In this document: positions 16,310 through 24,860 of the stretch, in pieces
Position numbering within the stretch: position 1 is the stretch's first letter
Layout of the letters: each line of letters begins with the position of its first letter
Assembly (NCBI RefSeq): GCF_005780185.1
Contig: NZ_VBUI01000020.1
Coordinates: 31,104-95,103, forward strand
Reading direction: 5' to 3'
DNA: 64,000 nucleotides
From: Halomonas urmiana
GTDB lineage: Bacteria; Pseudomonadota; Gammaproteobacteria; Pseudomonadales; Halomonadaceae
Program-made: the position numbers and the translations under genes
Notes under the pieces: generated by a model
Told to the model about the DNA's origin: nothing
Seen by the model: the letters and a program-made list of their open reading frames with translations, nothing else
Databases searched by the model: none

Positions 16310-16501
16310 CTACTTGTTCGGCTTGCGGGTATTGATACCCAGCAGTTTCCAGGCCGGACAGAAGTTGAACAGGCCGGTGGCCAGCGGCACCACGCCGATC
16401 CAGCCCCAGACGCCGATGGTGCCGGTCAGGGCCAGCAGGATCAGCACGGCCCCGACCACGATACGGGCAATCTTGTCGATACCGCCCACGTTGCTCTTCA
16501 T
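16310..16501 (-). CDS. DUF2892 small membrane protein (copy 2)
   Basis: A 63-residue paralogue of 11531-11722, beginning MKSNVGGIDKIARIVVGAVLIL and continuing with a second hydrophobic segment containing GVWGWIGVVPLATGLFNFCP. Two transmembrane helices are expected; the cysteine of the FCP motif is conserved in both copies. Function is unknown, although the family regularly accompanies rhodanese and sulfide/persulfide genes. The gene sits 29 bp downstream of the DsrE-like gene on the same strand and is probably co-transcribed with it. Confidence 0.85.
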   Translation of the reverse strand: MKSNVGGIDKIARIVVGAVLILLALTGTIGVWGWIGVVPLATGLFNFCPAWKLLGINTRKPNK

Positions 16502-16530
16502 GACGGACTCCTTGGGTTCGCTTCGGACGC

Positions 16531-17004
16531 TCAGAAGCTGTAAACGGGGATGGACGGGTCGCGCATCATCTCGGCCATCGGACCGGGAGCGGCCACGCCG
16601 ACGCCCTCGCGCAGGTTGTCCTCGCCCAGGTCGCTGTTGGGCAGATAGATCGCGCAGACATCCACCTGGGCGCCCTTCTCCATCAGCATCTGCAGGATGC
16701 CTTCCGGCTTGACCTGGCCAGCCGGATTGCTCGGGGGCGTGTTGATCGCCTCGGCACTTTCATAGCCCTCGACGGCCAGGTGGCCGGCGGCGTCGCAGAG
16801 CAGGATATGCAGGTCGGTGCCCTGCTGCTGCATGGCGTTGGAGAGGATCATCGCCATGCCCTGGGTCTGCAGCGAGTCGCTGGTGAGGATCACCAGGGCC
16901 CGGTCCTGCGGCTCGTCGCCGCCGTGGTTATCGGCCAGGGCAGCGGTGCCCAGGCTCATGGCACCGGCGGCAACGGCTACGCCAAGGGTCGTCTTGAAGC
17001 TCAT
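16531..17004 (-). CDS. Exported DsrE-family protein
   Basis: A 157-residue protein with a signal peptide (TLGVAVAAGAMSLGTAALADN) and a DsrE/DsrF-like domain: ALVILTSDSLQTQGMAMILSNAMQQQ, then DLHILLCDAAGHLAV, KPEGILQMLMEKGAQVDVCAIYLPN. The two cysteines (LLCDAAG and VDVCAIY) are at positions where DsrE relatives bind sulfur or act in sulfur relay. Export is unusual for the classic cytoplasmic DsrEFH complex, so this is probably a periplasmic sulfur carrier working with the adjacent exported rhodanese. ATG 17002-17004 follows a GAGGTAA SD; the longer upstream frame is unlikely. Confidence 0.8.
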   Translation of the reverse strand: MSFKTTLGVAVAAGAMSLGTAALADNHGGDEPQDRALVILTSDSLQTQGMAMILSNAMQQQGTDLHILLCDAAGHLAVEGYESAEAINTPPSNPAGQVKPEGILQMLMEKGAQVDVCAIYLPNSDLGEDNLREGVGVAAPGPMAEMMRDPSIPVYSF

Positions 17005-17047
17005 GGTGTTACCTCGATTCATTGGGGTCGATCGTGGGAGCAAGCCT

Positions 17048-17065
17048 GCTCGGACGTGACCGAGC
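17048..17065 (-). other. Hairpin between rhodanese and DsrE genes
   Basis: GCTCGG-ACGTGA-CCGAGC forms a 6-bp stem, flanked on its left by a GTGGGAGCAAGCCT sequence like extragenic palindromic modules. No T-run follows. It may tune read-through or mRNA stability between the two genes. Confidence 0.35.
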
Positions 17066-17084
17066 ACGACCTCGTTAAAATCGC

Positions 17085-17672
17085 TTATTCAGCCGGGCGC
17101 CAGGCCACATCGGGGTCGATCTCGTAGCTCCAGGGCAGTCCGGAATTGCGCCAGCCATTGACTGCACGCACGCCCCTGGAGTCACCCTCCTCGAGCTTGC
17201 CGCCCTCGAAGCCATCGGTCACCGAATAGACCTGGCTGTAGCCCATCTCGGCGATCACGTCGGCGCCGGGGGCGCTGCGGGTGGAGCCGGAGCGGCACAT
17301 GACGATGATCGGGTCGTCCTCGGCTACCTCCAGGGCCTCCAGTTCGGCGCGCACCTGAGCCTCGAAGTCAGCATTCCTGACCATCGGCCAGGTCTTCGCC
17401 TCCTCGTCGAAGTTGTCGCGATCGGCCAGCACCCAGGGCACGTGGATGTCGGTGGGCTCGGCGAAGCCGGTGAACTTGATCTCGATGGGGTCGCGCACGT
17501 CGATCAGCACGGCCTTCTCGTTCTCCTGCATCAGTTCATGGGCCTCGCTCGCCGTGACGTAGAGCCCCAGTTGGGTCTCCCGGTAGGCGGGAACCTCTTC
17601 CTCGGCCAGTGCCGGGGCGGCAACCAGAGTCGCCGCCAGCAGGGAACCGGCCAGCAGGTGCGTCATTTTCAT
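17085..17672 (-). CDS. Periplasmic rhodanese-like sulfurtransferase
   Basis: A 195-residue exported single-domain rhodanese. It has a signal peptide (MTHLLAGSLLAATLVAAPALAEE), the domain core VLIDVRDPIEIKFTGF near residue 55, and the active-site loop CRSGSTRSAPGADVIAEMGY (Cys near 128). The segment DGFEGGKLEEGDSRGVRAVNGWRNSGLPW is typical of periplasmic rhodaneses next to sulfur-oxidation genes. It likely moves sulfane sulfur between thiosulfate, persulfides and the DsrE-like carrier encoded next. ATG 17670-17672 follows AGAGGG at good spacing; the 29 extra upstream codons are not signal-like. An AT-rich stretch lies immediately upstream. Confidence 0.88.
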   Translation of the reverse strand: MKMTHLLAGSLLAATLVAAPALAEEEVPAYRETQLGLYVTASEAHELMQENEKAVLIDVRDPIEIKFTGFAEPTDIHVPWVLADRDNFDEEAKTWPMVRNADFEAQVRAELEALEVAEDDPIIVMCRSGSTRSAPGADVIAEMGYSQVYSVTDGFEGGKLEEGDSRGVRAVNGWRNSGLPWSYEIDPDVAWRPAE

Positions 17673-17857
17673 AACAAAACCCTCTAAGCAAATAACTTTT
17701 ACTTTAGCACTGAAGTCTAGTCCAATGCCGCATCGTCTGCATGAGGCATCTGGACGCACCTTGATTCAGGTCAACGTGGCGGGAGCAAGGAGGACAATGG
17801 GCAGCCGGAGGAGACCATCAGGGTGAGCCAGCGAAGCGCATCGCTGCGTGGGCCAGC

Positions 17858-19267
17858 TCAGAGCTCGATACGGTCACCGTAGGCGGGAATCTCGGCCGCG
17901 ATGTCGCTGCGGGCGAGAGCCGCCTGCAGCGCCTGCTGGGCGCCAGGCTCGCCATGCACCAGATAGAAGCGCGGCCGGTTGCGGAAGGCCCCGGCCCAGC
18001 CCAGCAGCTGGGTCTGACCGGCGTGAGCGGAGAAGCCGCCGATGGTATGGACCTTCGCCTTGACCGCCAGGTCCCGACCCAGCACGCGGATCCGCTCGGC
18101 GCCGTCGACGATCTGGCGCCCCACCGTGCCCGCGGCCTGGAAGCCCACGATCACCAGCCGGGTATCGGCTCGCTCCAGGTTGTAGCGGAAATGGTGGATG
18201 ATGCGCCCGCCGTTGCACATCCCCGCCCCGGCGATGATGATCACCCCGCCATGGAGGCGATTGATGGCCATCGACTCCTCCACCGTGCGCGTCATGCGCA
18301 GGATCGGCAGGTACTGGCTGGTGTCTCCGCTGGCGGCCACGTTGAGCACCTTGAGGTCGTCGGGATCCAGGGCCTTGCGGGCGCGGTGGTAGAGCTCGGT
18401 GACCTTGATCGCCATGGGGCTGTCGAGGAACACCATCTGCTGGCGCAGGCGCCCTTCGTGATAGAGCACGCTCAGATGGTAGAGGATCTCCTGGGTGCGC
18501 CCTACGGCGAAGGCAGGAATCAGCACGTTGCCGCCCGCTTCGTGAGCCTCTTCCAGCACCTGGGCGAACTCCTCTAGGGTCTCCTCCAGTGGCCGATGGT
18601 CGCGGTCGCCATAGGTGCTTTCCATCAGCACCAGGTCGGCGTCATAGAGCTTCTGGGGATCTTTCATCAGTACCGAGCTGGGATTGCCCAGATCTCCCGA
18701 GAAGACCAGCCGCTTCTGCTGCCCGCCGGAGGGCACGCCGAGTTCTACGATGGCCGACCCGAGGATATGGCCGGCGTCGTGGAACACCAGGGTCGCCCCG
18801 CCCGGCAGCCGGGTCGGCTGACCATAGGGGTGGGTCTCGCACAGCGATAGCGTCTGCGCCACGTCGTCCAGTTCATAGAGCGGCTCGACCAGCGGCTTGC
18901 CGTTCCGGCGGCGCCACTTGTTCTCCCATTCGACATCCTTGGCCATGATAAAGGCCGCGTCCTGGAGCATGATCTCCAGCAGGTCGCGGGTACCGCGGGT
19001 GCAGTGGATCGGCCCGTCATACCCCTCGCGGACGAGCTTCGGCAGCAGCCCCGAGTGGTCGAGATGGCCGTGGGAGAGCACCACCGCCTCGAGCTCACGG
19101 GGCAGCTTGCCGAAGGATCTGGCGTTGGCCTCGTCGGCATCGCCGCCGCCCTGGTGCAGGCCACACTCCAGCAGCAGCCGATGCGTGTGGCGATCGCCGT
19201 CTACCTCGAGGAGGTAGCGGGAACCGGTGACTTCCTTGACCGCACCCTGGAAGGTCAGTGTCGACAT
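17858..19267 (-). CDS. MBL-fold/beta-CASP RNA-metabolising hydrolase
   Basis: A 469-residue beta-CASP metallo-beta-lactamase, the family of CPSF-73/YSH1-like RNases. Motifs include [10 protein letters not shown] (about 64-73), [26 protein letters not shown], the beta-CASP insert with [11 protein letters not shown] and [14 protein letters not shown], and the late IGGFSAHAG and LVHGE blocks. It probably cleaves or trims RNA in the cytoplasm; the exact substrate is not known for bacterial members. It lies beyond the rhodanese promoter on the same strand, with its own start near a GAGCGAGACC segment, so it may not belong functionally to the sulfur island. Confidence 0.87.
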   Translation of the reverse strand: MSTLTFQGAVKEVTGSRYLLEVDGDRHTHRLLLECGLHQGGGDADEANARSFGKLPRELEAVVLSHGHLDHSGLLPKLVREGYDGPIHCTRGTRDLLEIMLQDAAFIMAKDVEWENKWRRRNGKPLVEPLYELDDVAQTLSLCETHPYGQPTRLPGGATLVFHDAGHILGSAIVELGVPSGGQQKRLVFSGDLGNPSSVLMKDPQKLYDADLVLMESTYGDRDHRPLEETLEEFAQVLEEAHEAGGNVLIPAFAVGRTQEILYHLSVLYHEGRLRQQMVFLDSPMAIKVTELYHRARKALDPDDLKVLNVAASGDTSQYLPILRMTRTVEESMAINRLHGGVIIIAGAGMCNGGRIIHHFRYNLERADTRLVIVGFQAAGTVGRQIVDGAERIRVLGRDLAVKAKVHTIGGFSAHAGQTQLLGWAGAFRNRPRFYLVHGEPGAQQALQAALARSDIAAEIPAYGDRIEL

Positions 19268-19363
19268 GGTCTCGCTCCCGGTGTCTGGCGTGGCGGGGCA
19301 CGCTCGAGGCAGGCCCCTCTGCCCTCAGCATAACGGATTCGCGATATGTCGGCGCCGACGCGG

Positions 19364-19571
19364 CTAGACCTCCCCGGCGTGGTCTAGCTCCACCGCCTGG
19401 GACAGGCGCTCCGGCAGGTCGGGAATGGCCGCCTTGACGCGGTTCCAGCCGGGCGAGCCAGGCACGGGCCGGCGACCAGTCATAGCTGTGGTGGTCGAGC
19501 AGCGAGCCATCCAGGTCGGTGAAGACGAGGCGGGGCGGGCACGCGGATGGCGAAGCGGCTGAGGAGGGCAT
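19364..19571 (-). pseudogene. Mannosyl-3-phosphoglycerate phosphatase remnant (internal deletion)
   Basis: From ATG 19569-19571 the frame reads [21 protein letters not shown], the HAD motif I region of MPGP/YedP (compare VFSDLDGTLLDSHSYDW in E. coli YedP). After about 43 codons the similarity jumps, with a frameshift, to [16 protein letters not shown] and a TAG at 19364-19366, which corresponds to the extreme C-terminus (YedP ends GPEGWREGLDHFF). About 180 internal codons, including motifs II-IV, are gone. The product cannot be a phosphatase. The protein normally belongs to mannosylglycerate compatible-solute metabolism. Confidence 0.72.
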
Positions 19572-19901
19572 GGCGGGTCCGGCTCCAGGGTGGTGGACTC
19601 GTCATGCCCCAAGCAAGAGGCGCGCCAGAGCGTATCGAAAGCGCCCTGCCACGGGGACATATGACCCTTTCACGGGCCTCGGCAACGTCACCGCACCAGA
19701 AATAGAGATGGGACCGCACCACCATGGTGCGCCGTGATGGTGCGCAGCACTCCCATGCTGGCAGCATGCCTTGACAGCGGACATCGTCACTGGACAAAGG
19801 CCGCTCACGCATTAGCCAATCCATCGATTTACGCTAGCCAACATCACCAGATATTCGCTATTATTTAGCCACCATTTTCGTACATTTTATCAGGTAAGCC
19901 A
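19572..19901. other. 330-bp region without a convincing gene, upstream of gntK
   Basis: I see no supported coding sequence here. A 17-bp palindrome, CGCACCA-CCA-TGGTGCG (19715-19731), is followed by a further copy of ATGGTGCGC (19737-19745); it could be an operator but lies about 170 bp upstream of gntK. The last 90 bp are AT-rich and should hold the gntK promoter. Confidence 0.4.
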
Positions 19902-20414
19902 ATGATCAATCAGTCACCACTCTCACTGCTTGTCATGGGTGTATCCGGTTCTGGAAAGTCCCACATCGGCAGCCTGCTGGCCAGCACACTGCATGCCGAC
20001 TTTATCGATGCCGATGACCATCACAGCCCGGCCAGCATCGCCAAGATGTCTCGCGGCGCCCCCCTCAACGACAGCGACCGTGAAGACTGGCTGCTCACCC
20101 TGGCCGGCCTTTATCGGCAGCATCACGATCAGGGCAAGGACCTCGTCATCGCTTGCTCGGCCCTGAAACGACGCTATCGCGATGCTCTTCGCCAGGGCGC
20201 ACCTGGGCTCAAGATTCTCTATCTAGATGGCAGCCGGGAAATACTCCTGGAGAGGCTAGGCGGACGGGCAGGACACTTCTTTGCCGGCGAGAATATGCTG
20301 GACAGCCAGCTTCACGACCTAGAAAAGCCCGGCGGCGATGAGGCGATCAGCCTCGATATCCGCCAGAGCCCCAACAGAATAATCGAGATTTTTCTTTCCC
20401 GTATAGCACGCTAG
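19902..20414 (+). CDS. gntK: Gluconokinase
   Basis: GntK phosphorylates gluconate to 6-phosphogluconate, feeding the Entner-Doudoroff enzymes encoded later in this window. The 170-residue protein has the P-loop GVSGSGKS near residue 13, DADDHHSPASIAKM, the RGAPLNDSDREDWL substrate segment, ACSALKRRYRD and HFFAGENMLDSQLHDLE, all typical of the GntK/IdnK family at its usual length. An AGG SD precedes ATG 19902. It is alone on the plus strand, convergent with dgoK. Third-position GC is lower than in neighbouring genes and the flanks are AT-rich, which may reflect transfer. Confidence 0.95.
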   Translation: MINQSPLSLLVMGVSGSGKSHIGSLLASTLHADFIDADDHHSPASIAKMSRGAPLNDSDREDWLLTLAGLYRQHHDQGKDLVIACSALKRRYRDALRQGAPGLKILYLDGSREILLERLGGRAGHFFAGENMLDSQLHDLEKPGGDEAISLDIRQSPNRIIEIFLSRIAR

Positions 20415-20642
20415 CTGGATGGCTATCACCAGGCAATATGATGAATATAAAGCAAAAAGGATAAACAGAAATTTCAATAACAGCCGAGAAAAGAAAGAAG
20501 GGCAAATAGAAAAAAACAGTGCAATATCGCAGAAAAATCACATAACAACAGAACAATATCAGGCAACAATCGTCACCTGAATCAGGAATGGCTTACCTCC
20601 CAACGGTATCACCACGACTCCGCCATACTATCGATGGCCAGT
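20415..20642. other. AT-rich intergenic segment between gntK and dgoK
   Basis: About 150 bp (20430-20580) are strongly A-rich on the plus strand, unlike the rest of the window, with runs such as GAAAAAAAC. No gene, tRNA or clear terminator was recognised. It may be a transfer junction or an unstructured convergent terminator zone. Confidence 0.5.
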
Positions 20643-21581
20643 TCAGTCGCCCCCCTGCTGATGGCGGCTGGCCAGGGCACAGATGCCGGCGAGGGTGGCA
20701 TGATCGCTGTCGATCTCGCGCACCGTGCCCCCCATGAAGTCGATCGCCAGGCGATACAGGTGATTGAGCGCACAAGACCCGACCACCATCACCGGCGTGT
20801 CCGTGCCATGCAGCGCCACTTGGGTGCGCACCTCGTGACCGATCATCACGCCGGAGAGAAAGCTGCCCACCTGCTCGCCCTCGAGCCCGGCATACAGGTA
20901 GCGGCTACGTGCCTCGAACAGCGCATGCAGCAAGCCCGCCGGATGCCCTGCCACCTGCACGCCCTGCCGAAAGGCGACGACATCCACCTCGCCACCCTCA
21001 CGTGAGGCCTCGCGAGCGGGTTCGCCCGGCAGAGTATGAAAGCACACCGCATGATAGAGCTCGCCGGTCATCATGGTGGTGAAGTCGACCAGCCGCCCGC
21101 CGGTCAGTGTCGCCCACTTGCTGTGGGTGCCCGGCAGGCAGCACAGGGCATCCTGCCGGCCGGCCAGCGCCAAGGCGCCGAAGGCCTGGACCTCCTCGCC
21201 GCGCATCACATCGACGTGGGCATCCCGCACTACCTTCACTCCCGGTACGATCCAGGCATTGGCCATCCCTGGGGCCGCCACCACATGCCGCGCCAGGGCG
21301 GAGGCATCGACCGGGAGCTCGAGCTGTGGTGCCTCGCTCCAGCCCCGCCTGGCCCCCACCATGCCGGCCAGATAGACCGGCACCTGGGCATCGTCGCGCC
21401 AGTCATCGACCTGCGCGGCGCAATAGTACGGGTACTCGCGACTGGTCATCGAACGCAGACCGGCATCCGAGCGGCGACTGCCCAGGCAGGCCCCGCTGTC
21501 ACGATCGACCAGGAAGGCGCGAAAGTTGCTGGTCCCCCAGTCGATGGCGATCAGGCGACGCGATGTGGCAGCTTCCTTCAT
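20643..21581 (-). CDS. dgoK: 2-dehydro-3-deoxygalactonokinase
   Basis: DgoK phosphorylates 2-keto-3-deoxygalactonate to KDPGal in the De Ley-Doudoroff galactonate route. The 312-residue protein shows the family features IAIDWGTSNFRAFLVD at the N-terminus, GMVGARRGW, the FGAL...CLPGTHSKWATL core and FLSGVMIGHEV in the C-terminal half. Length matches the family (about 290-330). It ends the minus-strand operon GntR-dctP-dctQ-dctM-dgoD-dgoA-dgoK, and its start overlaps the dgoA stop by ATGA. Confidence 0.93.
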   Translation of the reverse strand: MKEAATSRRLIAIDWGTSNFRAFLVDRDSGACLGSRRSDAGLRSMTSREYPYYCAAQVDDWRDDAQVPVYLAGMVGARRGWSEAPQLELPVDASALARHVVAAPGMANAWIVPGVKVVRDAHVDVMRGEEVQAFGALALAGRQDALCCLPGTHSKWATLTGGRLVDFTTMMTGELYHAVCFHTLPGEPAREASREGGEVDVVAFRQGVQVAGHPAGLLHALFEARSRYLYAGLEGEQVGSFLSGVMIGHEVRTQVALHGTDTPVMVVGSCALNHLYRLAIDFMGGTVREIDSDHATLAGICALASRHQQGGD

Positions 21582-22279
21582 GCGTCGGCCTCGCGCTCGA
21601 GCCCTTCGGCGGTGGCCAGGCTTTCACAGGCACGATGATATTCGGCGATCAACCCATTGGCCGCCGTGCCGACCTGGGCGGCCGACCAGCCGGTGCGGTA
21701 GATGCTGCCGCCAAGCCCGAACCCGTCGACGCCGGCATTCAGCCACTCCAGCATGTTGGAAGTATCGATGCCGCCGACCGCAAACACCGGCAGCTCGGCT
21801 GGCAGCACGGCCTTGAGATCTTTGAAATAGCCAATGCCCATCCGCGCGGCAGGAAATAGCTTGAGCGCCGTTGCCCCGGCCCTGGCGGCCGCCAGCGCCT
21901 CACTGGGCGTCAGGCAGCCGATCATCGGTACCAGGCCCTGCTCCACTGCCGCATCAATCACCGCCGCATCGGTGTTGGGGGTGATCACCAGCGGCGCCGC
22001 GAGCTCCGCCAGCCGCGAGCAGGCATCGGCCGTCAGCACGGTGCCTGCGCCAATCACCACGTCTGGCGGGCAACGCCTTGCGATGCGCTCGAGGCTATCC
22101 CAGGGACACGGCGAATTCAGCGGAATCTCGATGAGCTTGATGCCAGCCTCGACCAGCGCATCGAAGATGGCATCGACTTCCTGCGGATTGATGCCGCGCA
22201 GGATCGCCACCAGCGGCAACTCGCGAAAGGCCGCGTGAAGCGCCGCCTGGTGCGTCTTGTTCATCAACTTAGTGTTCAT
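21578..22279 (-). CDS. dgoA: 2-dehydro-3-deoxy-6-phosphogalactonate aldolase
   Basis: This class I aldolase splits KDPGal to pyruvate and glyceraldehyde 3-phosphate. The 233-residue protein has the KDPG/KDPGal aldolase signatures PLVAILRGINPQEVDAI, IEIPLNSPCPWDSLE, VIGAGTVLT and the Schiff-base lysine in ALKLFPAA, then FAVGGIDTSNM. ATG 22277-22279 follows a GAGG SD; the longer upstream frame runs into dgoD and is spurious. RG-IN-P and the IPLNSP segment favour KDPGal over KDPG specificity, and the neighbouring dgoK and dgoD agree. Confidence 0.93.
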   Translation of the reverse strand: MNTKLMNKTHQAALHAAFRELPLVAILRGINPQEVDAIFDALVEAGIKLIEIPLNSPCPWDSLERIARRCPPDVVIGAGTVLTADACSRLAELAAPLVITPNTDAAVIDAAVEQGLVPMIGCLTPSEALAAARAGATALKLFPAARMGIGYFKDLKAVLPAELPVFAVGGIDTSNMLEWLNAGVDGFGLGGSIYRTGWSAAQVGTAANGLIAEYHRACESLATAEGLEREADA

Positions 22280-22352
22280 GACTACCTCGCTGCAGACGCT
22301 CTCGCGTCGGTGTGGCGATGCGTGGATCGGGTCGCGCGCGGCCGGCACCCGA

Positions 22353-23501
22353 TCACCATTCGGCGATGCTGCCGTCTTCATGGGTCCATACCGGATTGCG
22401 CCAGCGGTGGCCGATCTTGGCGCGCGCCTCGACGAACGCCTCGTCGATCTCGACACCCAGCCCCGGCCCCTGCGGAATCGCGCAGAAGCCGTCCTTGATC
22501 GACAGGGCCGACTTGTCGACCAGGTAGTCGAGCACGTCATTGTCCTGGTTATAGTGGATCCCCATGCTCTGTTCCTGGATGAAGGCGTTGTGGTTCACCG
22601 CATCGACATGCAGCGAAGCCGCCAGCGTCAGCGGCCCCAGCGGGCAATGCGGGGCCAGAGCCACGTCATGGCAAGAGGCCAGGGTGGCGATCTTCATGCC
22701 CTCACTGATGCCGCCGCAATGCGACAGGTCAGGCTGAACGATGTCGATCATGCCCTCCGCCAGGAGGTCGCGGAACTCGAAGCGAGTGTGCAGCCGCTCG
22801 CCGGTGGCCAGCGGATAACCGAGCCCCCCGGCAATATGCTTCAGGCACGGGAGGTGCTCGGGCGCCACCGGCTCCTCGACGAACATCGGATGGTAGGGCT
22901 CCAGCTCGCGCAGCAGCGACTTGGCCATCGGCCGATGTACACGACCATGGAAGTCGATGGCGATGCCGACGTCCGGACCGACCGCCTCGCGGGCCTCGGC
23001 GACCCGCCCTACCGCCTCGTCGATCTTGCGATGCGAATCGACGATCTGCATTTCCGACGAACCGTTCATCTTGAAGGCGGTGAAGCCTTGCTCGACCAGC
23101 CGGCTGGCCCCTTCCCCCACATCGCCGGGCCGATCACCACCGGTCCAGGCGTACATGCGCATCTTGTCACGCACCTTGCCGCCCAGAAGCTGGTAGACCG
23201 GCACGTTGAGATCACGCCCCTTGAGGTCCCACAGGGCCTGGTCGATGCCGGCGATGGCACTCATCAAGATCGGGCCACCACGGTAGAAGCCGGCCCGGTA
23301 GAGGGTATTCCACAGATGCTCGATGCGATGGGGATCCTGGCCCACCAGGTAGTCGGCCAGTTCGTGAACGGCGGCCTCCACGGTGGCGGCACGCCCCTCG
23401 ACCACCGGTTCGCCCCAGCCGTAGCAGCCCTCGTCGGTCTCGATCTTGAGAAACAGCCAGCGCGGCGGCACCTGCCAGGTCTTCAGCTTGGTAATCTTCA
23501 T
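22353..23501 (-). CDS. dgoD: D-galactonate dehydratase (enolase superfamily)
   Basis: DgoD dehydrates galactonate to 2-keto-3-deoxygalactonate. The 382-residue protein is a mandelate-racemase-group enolase: an N-terminal capping domain ([21 protein letters not shown]), [11 protein letters not shown], metal ligands in IDFHGRV, FVEEPV and ATGERLHTR, and the catalytic histidine in [11 protein letters not shown]. These match GalD/DgoD dehydratases closely. The 73-bp gap to dgoA and 57-bp gap to the TRAP large subunit keep it in one operon. Other sugar-acid dehydratases share the fold, but the dgoK/dgoA neighbours support galactonate. Confidence 0.93.
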   Translation of the reverse strand: MKITKLKTWQVPPRWLFLKIETDEGCYGWGEPVVEGRAATVEAAVHELADYLVGQDPHRIEHLWNTLYRAGFYRGGPILMSAIAGIDQALWDLKGRDLNVPVYQLLGGKVRDKMRMYAWTGGDRPGDVGEGASRLVEQGFTAFKMNGSSEMQIVDSHRKIDEAVGRVAEAREAVGPDVGIAIDFHGRVHRPMAKSLLRELEPYHPMFVEEPVAPEHLPCLKHIAGGLGYPLATGERLHTRFEFRDLLAEGMIDIVQPDLSHCGGISEGMKIATLASCHDVALAPHCPLGPLTLAASLHVDAVNHNAFIQEQSMGIHYNQDNDVLDYLVDKSALSIKDGFCAIPQGPGLGVEIDEAFVEARAKIGHRWRNPVWTHEDGSIAEW

Positions 23502-23558
23502 AGGGAGTCCGTTAACGGGCCCAGTGGGACAGTCGAACAGAGACTGCCCCGCTGGGTA

Positions 23559-24860
23559 TTAGACCAGCCACATGGCCAGGTCGGGGAAGAACAGCAGGGC
23601 GAACAGCACACAGAGCTGAATGGCGATGAACGGCAGCAGCGAGACGAAGATATCCTTGAGACTGATGCCGGCGGGCGCCACGCTCTTGAGGTAGAAGGCC
23701 GCCGGGCCGAACGGGGGCGACAGGAAGGAGACCTGCATGTTGACCGCGAACAGGATGCCGAACCAGATCGGGCTGTAGCCCAGTTCGACGACGATCGGCA
23801 CGAAGATCGGCAGGGCCAGCATCGCCACCCCGATCCAGTCGAGGAACATGCCCAGCACCAGCAGGATCGCCATCATCACCAGCAGGATCACGATCGGCTC
23901 GACCTCCATGCCGAGGATCAGCTGCGAGATGAAGCGGTTGCCCCCCATCAGGTTATAGACCCCGACCAGCGCCGCGGCACCGATCCCGATCCAGATGATC
24001 ATGCCGCAGGTGGTCATGGTCTGGCCGAGACTGCCGTGCAGCGTCTTCAGGGAAAACTCACCGCGCAGCAGGATCGCCAGCAGTACCCCGAACACGCCCA
24101 TCGCCGCGGCTTCGGTCACCGAGGCCACGCCCCCATAGATCGAGCCCAGCACCATGAAAGCGATCAGCCCCGGCACCATGATGGCCTTGAGCGCCTGCCA
24201 GCGGTTGGAGAAGCCCTCGTCGCGGTCGGCATCGGTCATCGGCGGACCCATGCTCGGGTTGCGCAGGCAGCGCACCAGCACATAGGCGATGTAGGAGCCC
24301 ATCAGGATCACCGCCGGGGTGATGGCGGCGGTAAACAGGTCGGCAATCGACACGCTGGCGATCAGGCCGTAGATGATCAGCACGATCGAGGGCGGCATCA
24401 TGGTGCCCAAGGCCCCGCCCGCGCAGACCACGCCGATCGACAGGTACTTGTCATAGCCCAGGCGCAGCATCTGTGGCAGCGCCAGGATACCCAGCAGTAC
24501 GATCTCGCCGCCGATGATGCCCGACAGCGCCGCCAGGAAGAAGGCCACCACGATGGTCTGCACCGCGACCCCGCCCGGCAGGCGGCCGGCGAAGACCCGC
24601 ATGGCGTTGAACAGATCCTTGGCGATGCCGGATCGATCCAGTAACGAGGCCATCAATACGAACATCGGCACCGCCACCAGCGAATACTCGGTGACGAAGC
24701 CGAACACCCGGCTGGTGACCAGCGGCAAGGCGTTGCCACCGAACCAGCCGAAGGTAAAGATCAGTGCCACCAGGCCGGTGATAAAGGCCAGCGGCAGCCC
24801 GGTGACCAGCAGGGCGAAGATCGCCCCGACCATCAATAGCGTTGCGTCGGCGATATCCAT
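23559..24860 (-). CDS. dctM: TRAP transporter large permease (DctM type)
   Basis: The large membrane subunit of a tripartite ATP-independent periplasmic transporter, driving sodium- or proton-coupled uptake of an acidic substrate. The 433-residue protein is highly hydrophobic, with about 12-13 helices and the family segments VPMFVLMASLLDRSGIAKDLF, GGALGTMMPPSIVLIIYG and SPPFGPAAFYLKSVAP. Its ATG overlaps the stop of the small subunit (TAATG), so the pair is translationally coupled. Position before dgoD indicates that it imports galactonate or a related hexonate; the substrate is inferred. Confidence 0.92.
   Translation of the reverse strand: MDIADATLLMVGAIFALLVTGLPLAFITGLVALIFTFGWFGGNALPLVTSRVFGFVTEYSLVAVPMFVLMASLLDRSGIAKDLFNAMRVFAGRLPGGVAVQTIVVAFFLAALSGIIGGEIVLLGILALPQMLRLGYDKYLSIGVVCAGGALGTMMPPSIVLIIYGLIASVSIADLFTAAITPAVILMGSYIAYVLVRCLRNPSMGPPMTDADRDEGFSNRWQALKAIMVPGLIAFMVLGSIYGGVASVTEAAAMGVFGVLLAILLRGEFSLKTLHGSLGQTMTTCGMIIWIGIGAAALVGVYNLMGGNRFISQLILGMEVEPIVILLVMMAILLVLGMFLDWIGVAMLALPIFVPIVVELGYSPIWFGILFAVNMQVSFLSPPFGPAAFYLKSVAPAGISLKDIFVSLLPFIAIQLCVLFALLFFPDLAMWLV

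Noticed and set aside
19480..19824. A 114-codon minus-strand ORF overlapping the phosphatase remnant
   Set aside because: No recognisable domain, no good SD, and it overlaps the MPGP remnant in another frame.
22257..24644. A 795-codon plus-strand ORF
   Set aside because: It is a shadow of dgoD and the TRAP large subunit; low-complexity His/Asp/Gln composition and no domain signature.
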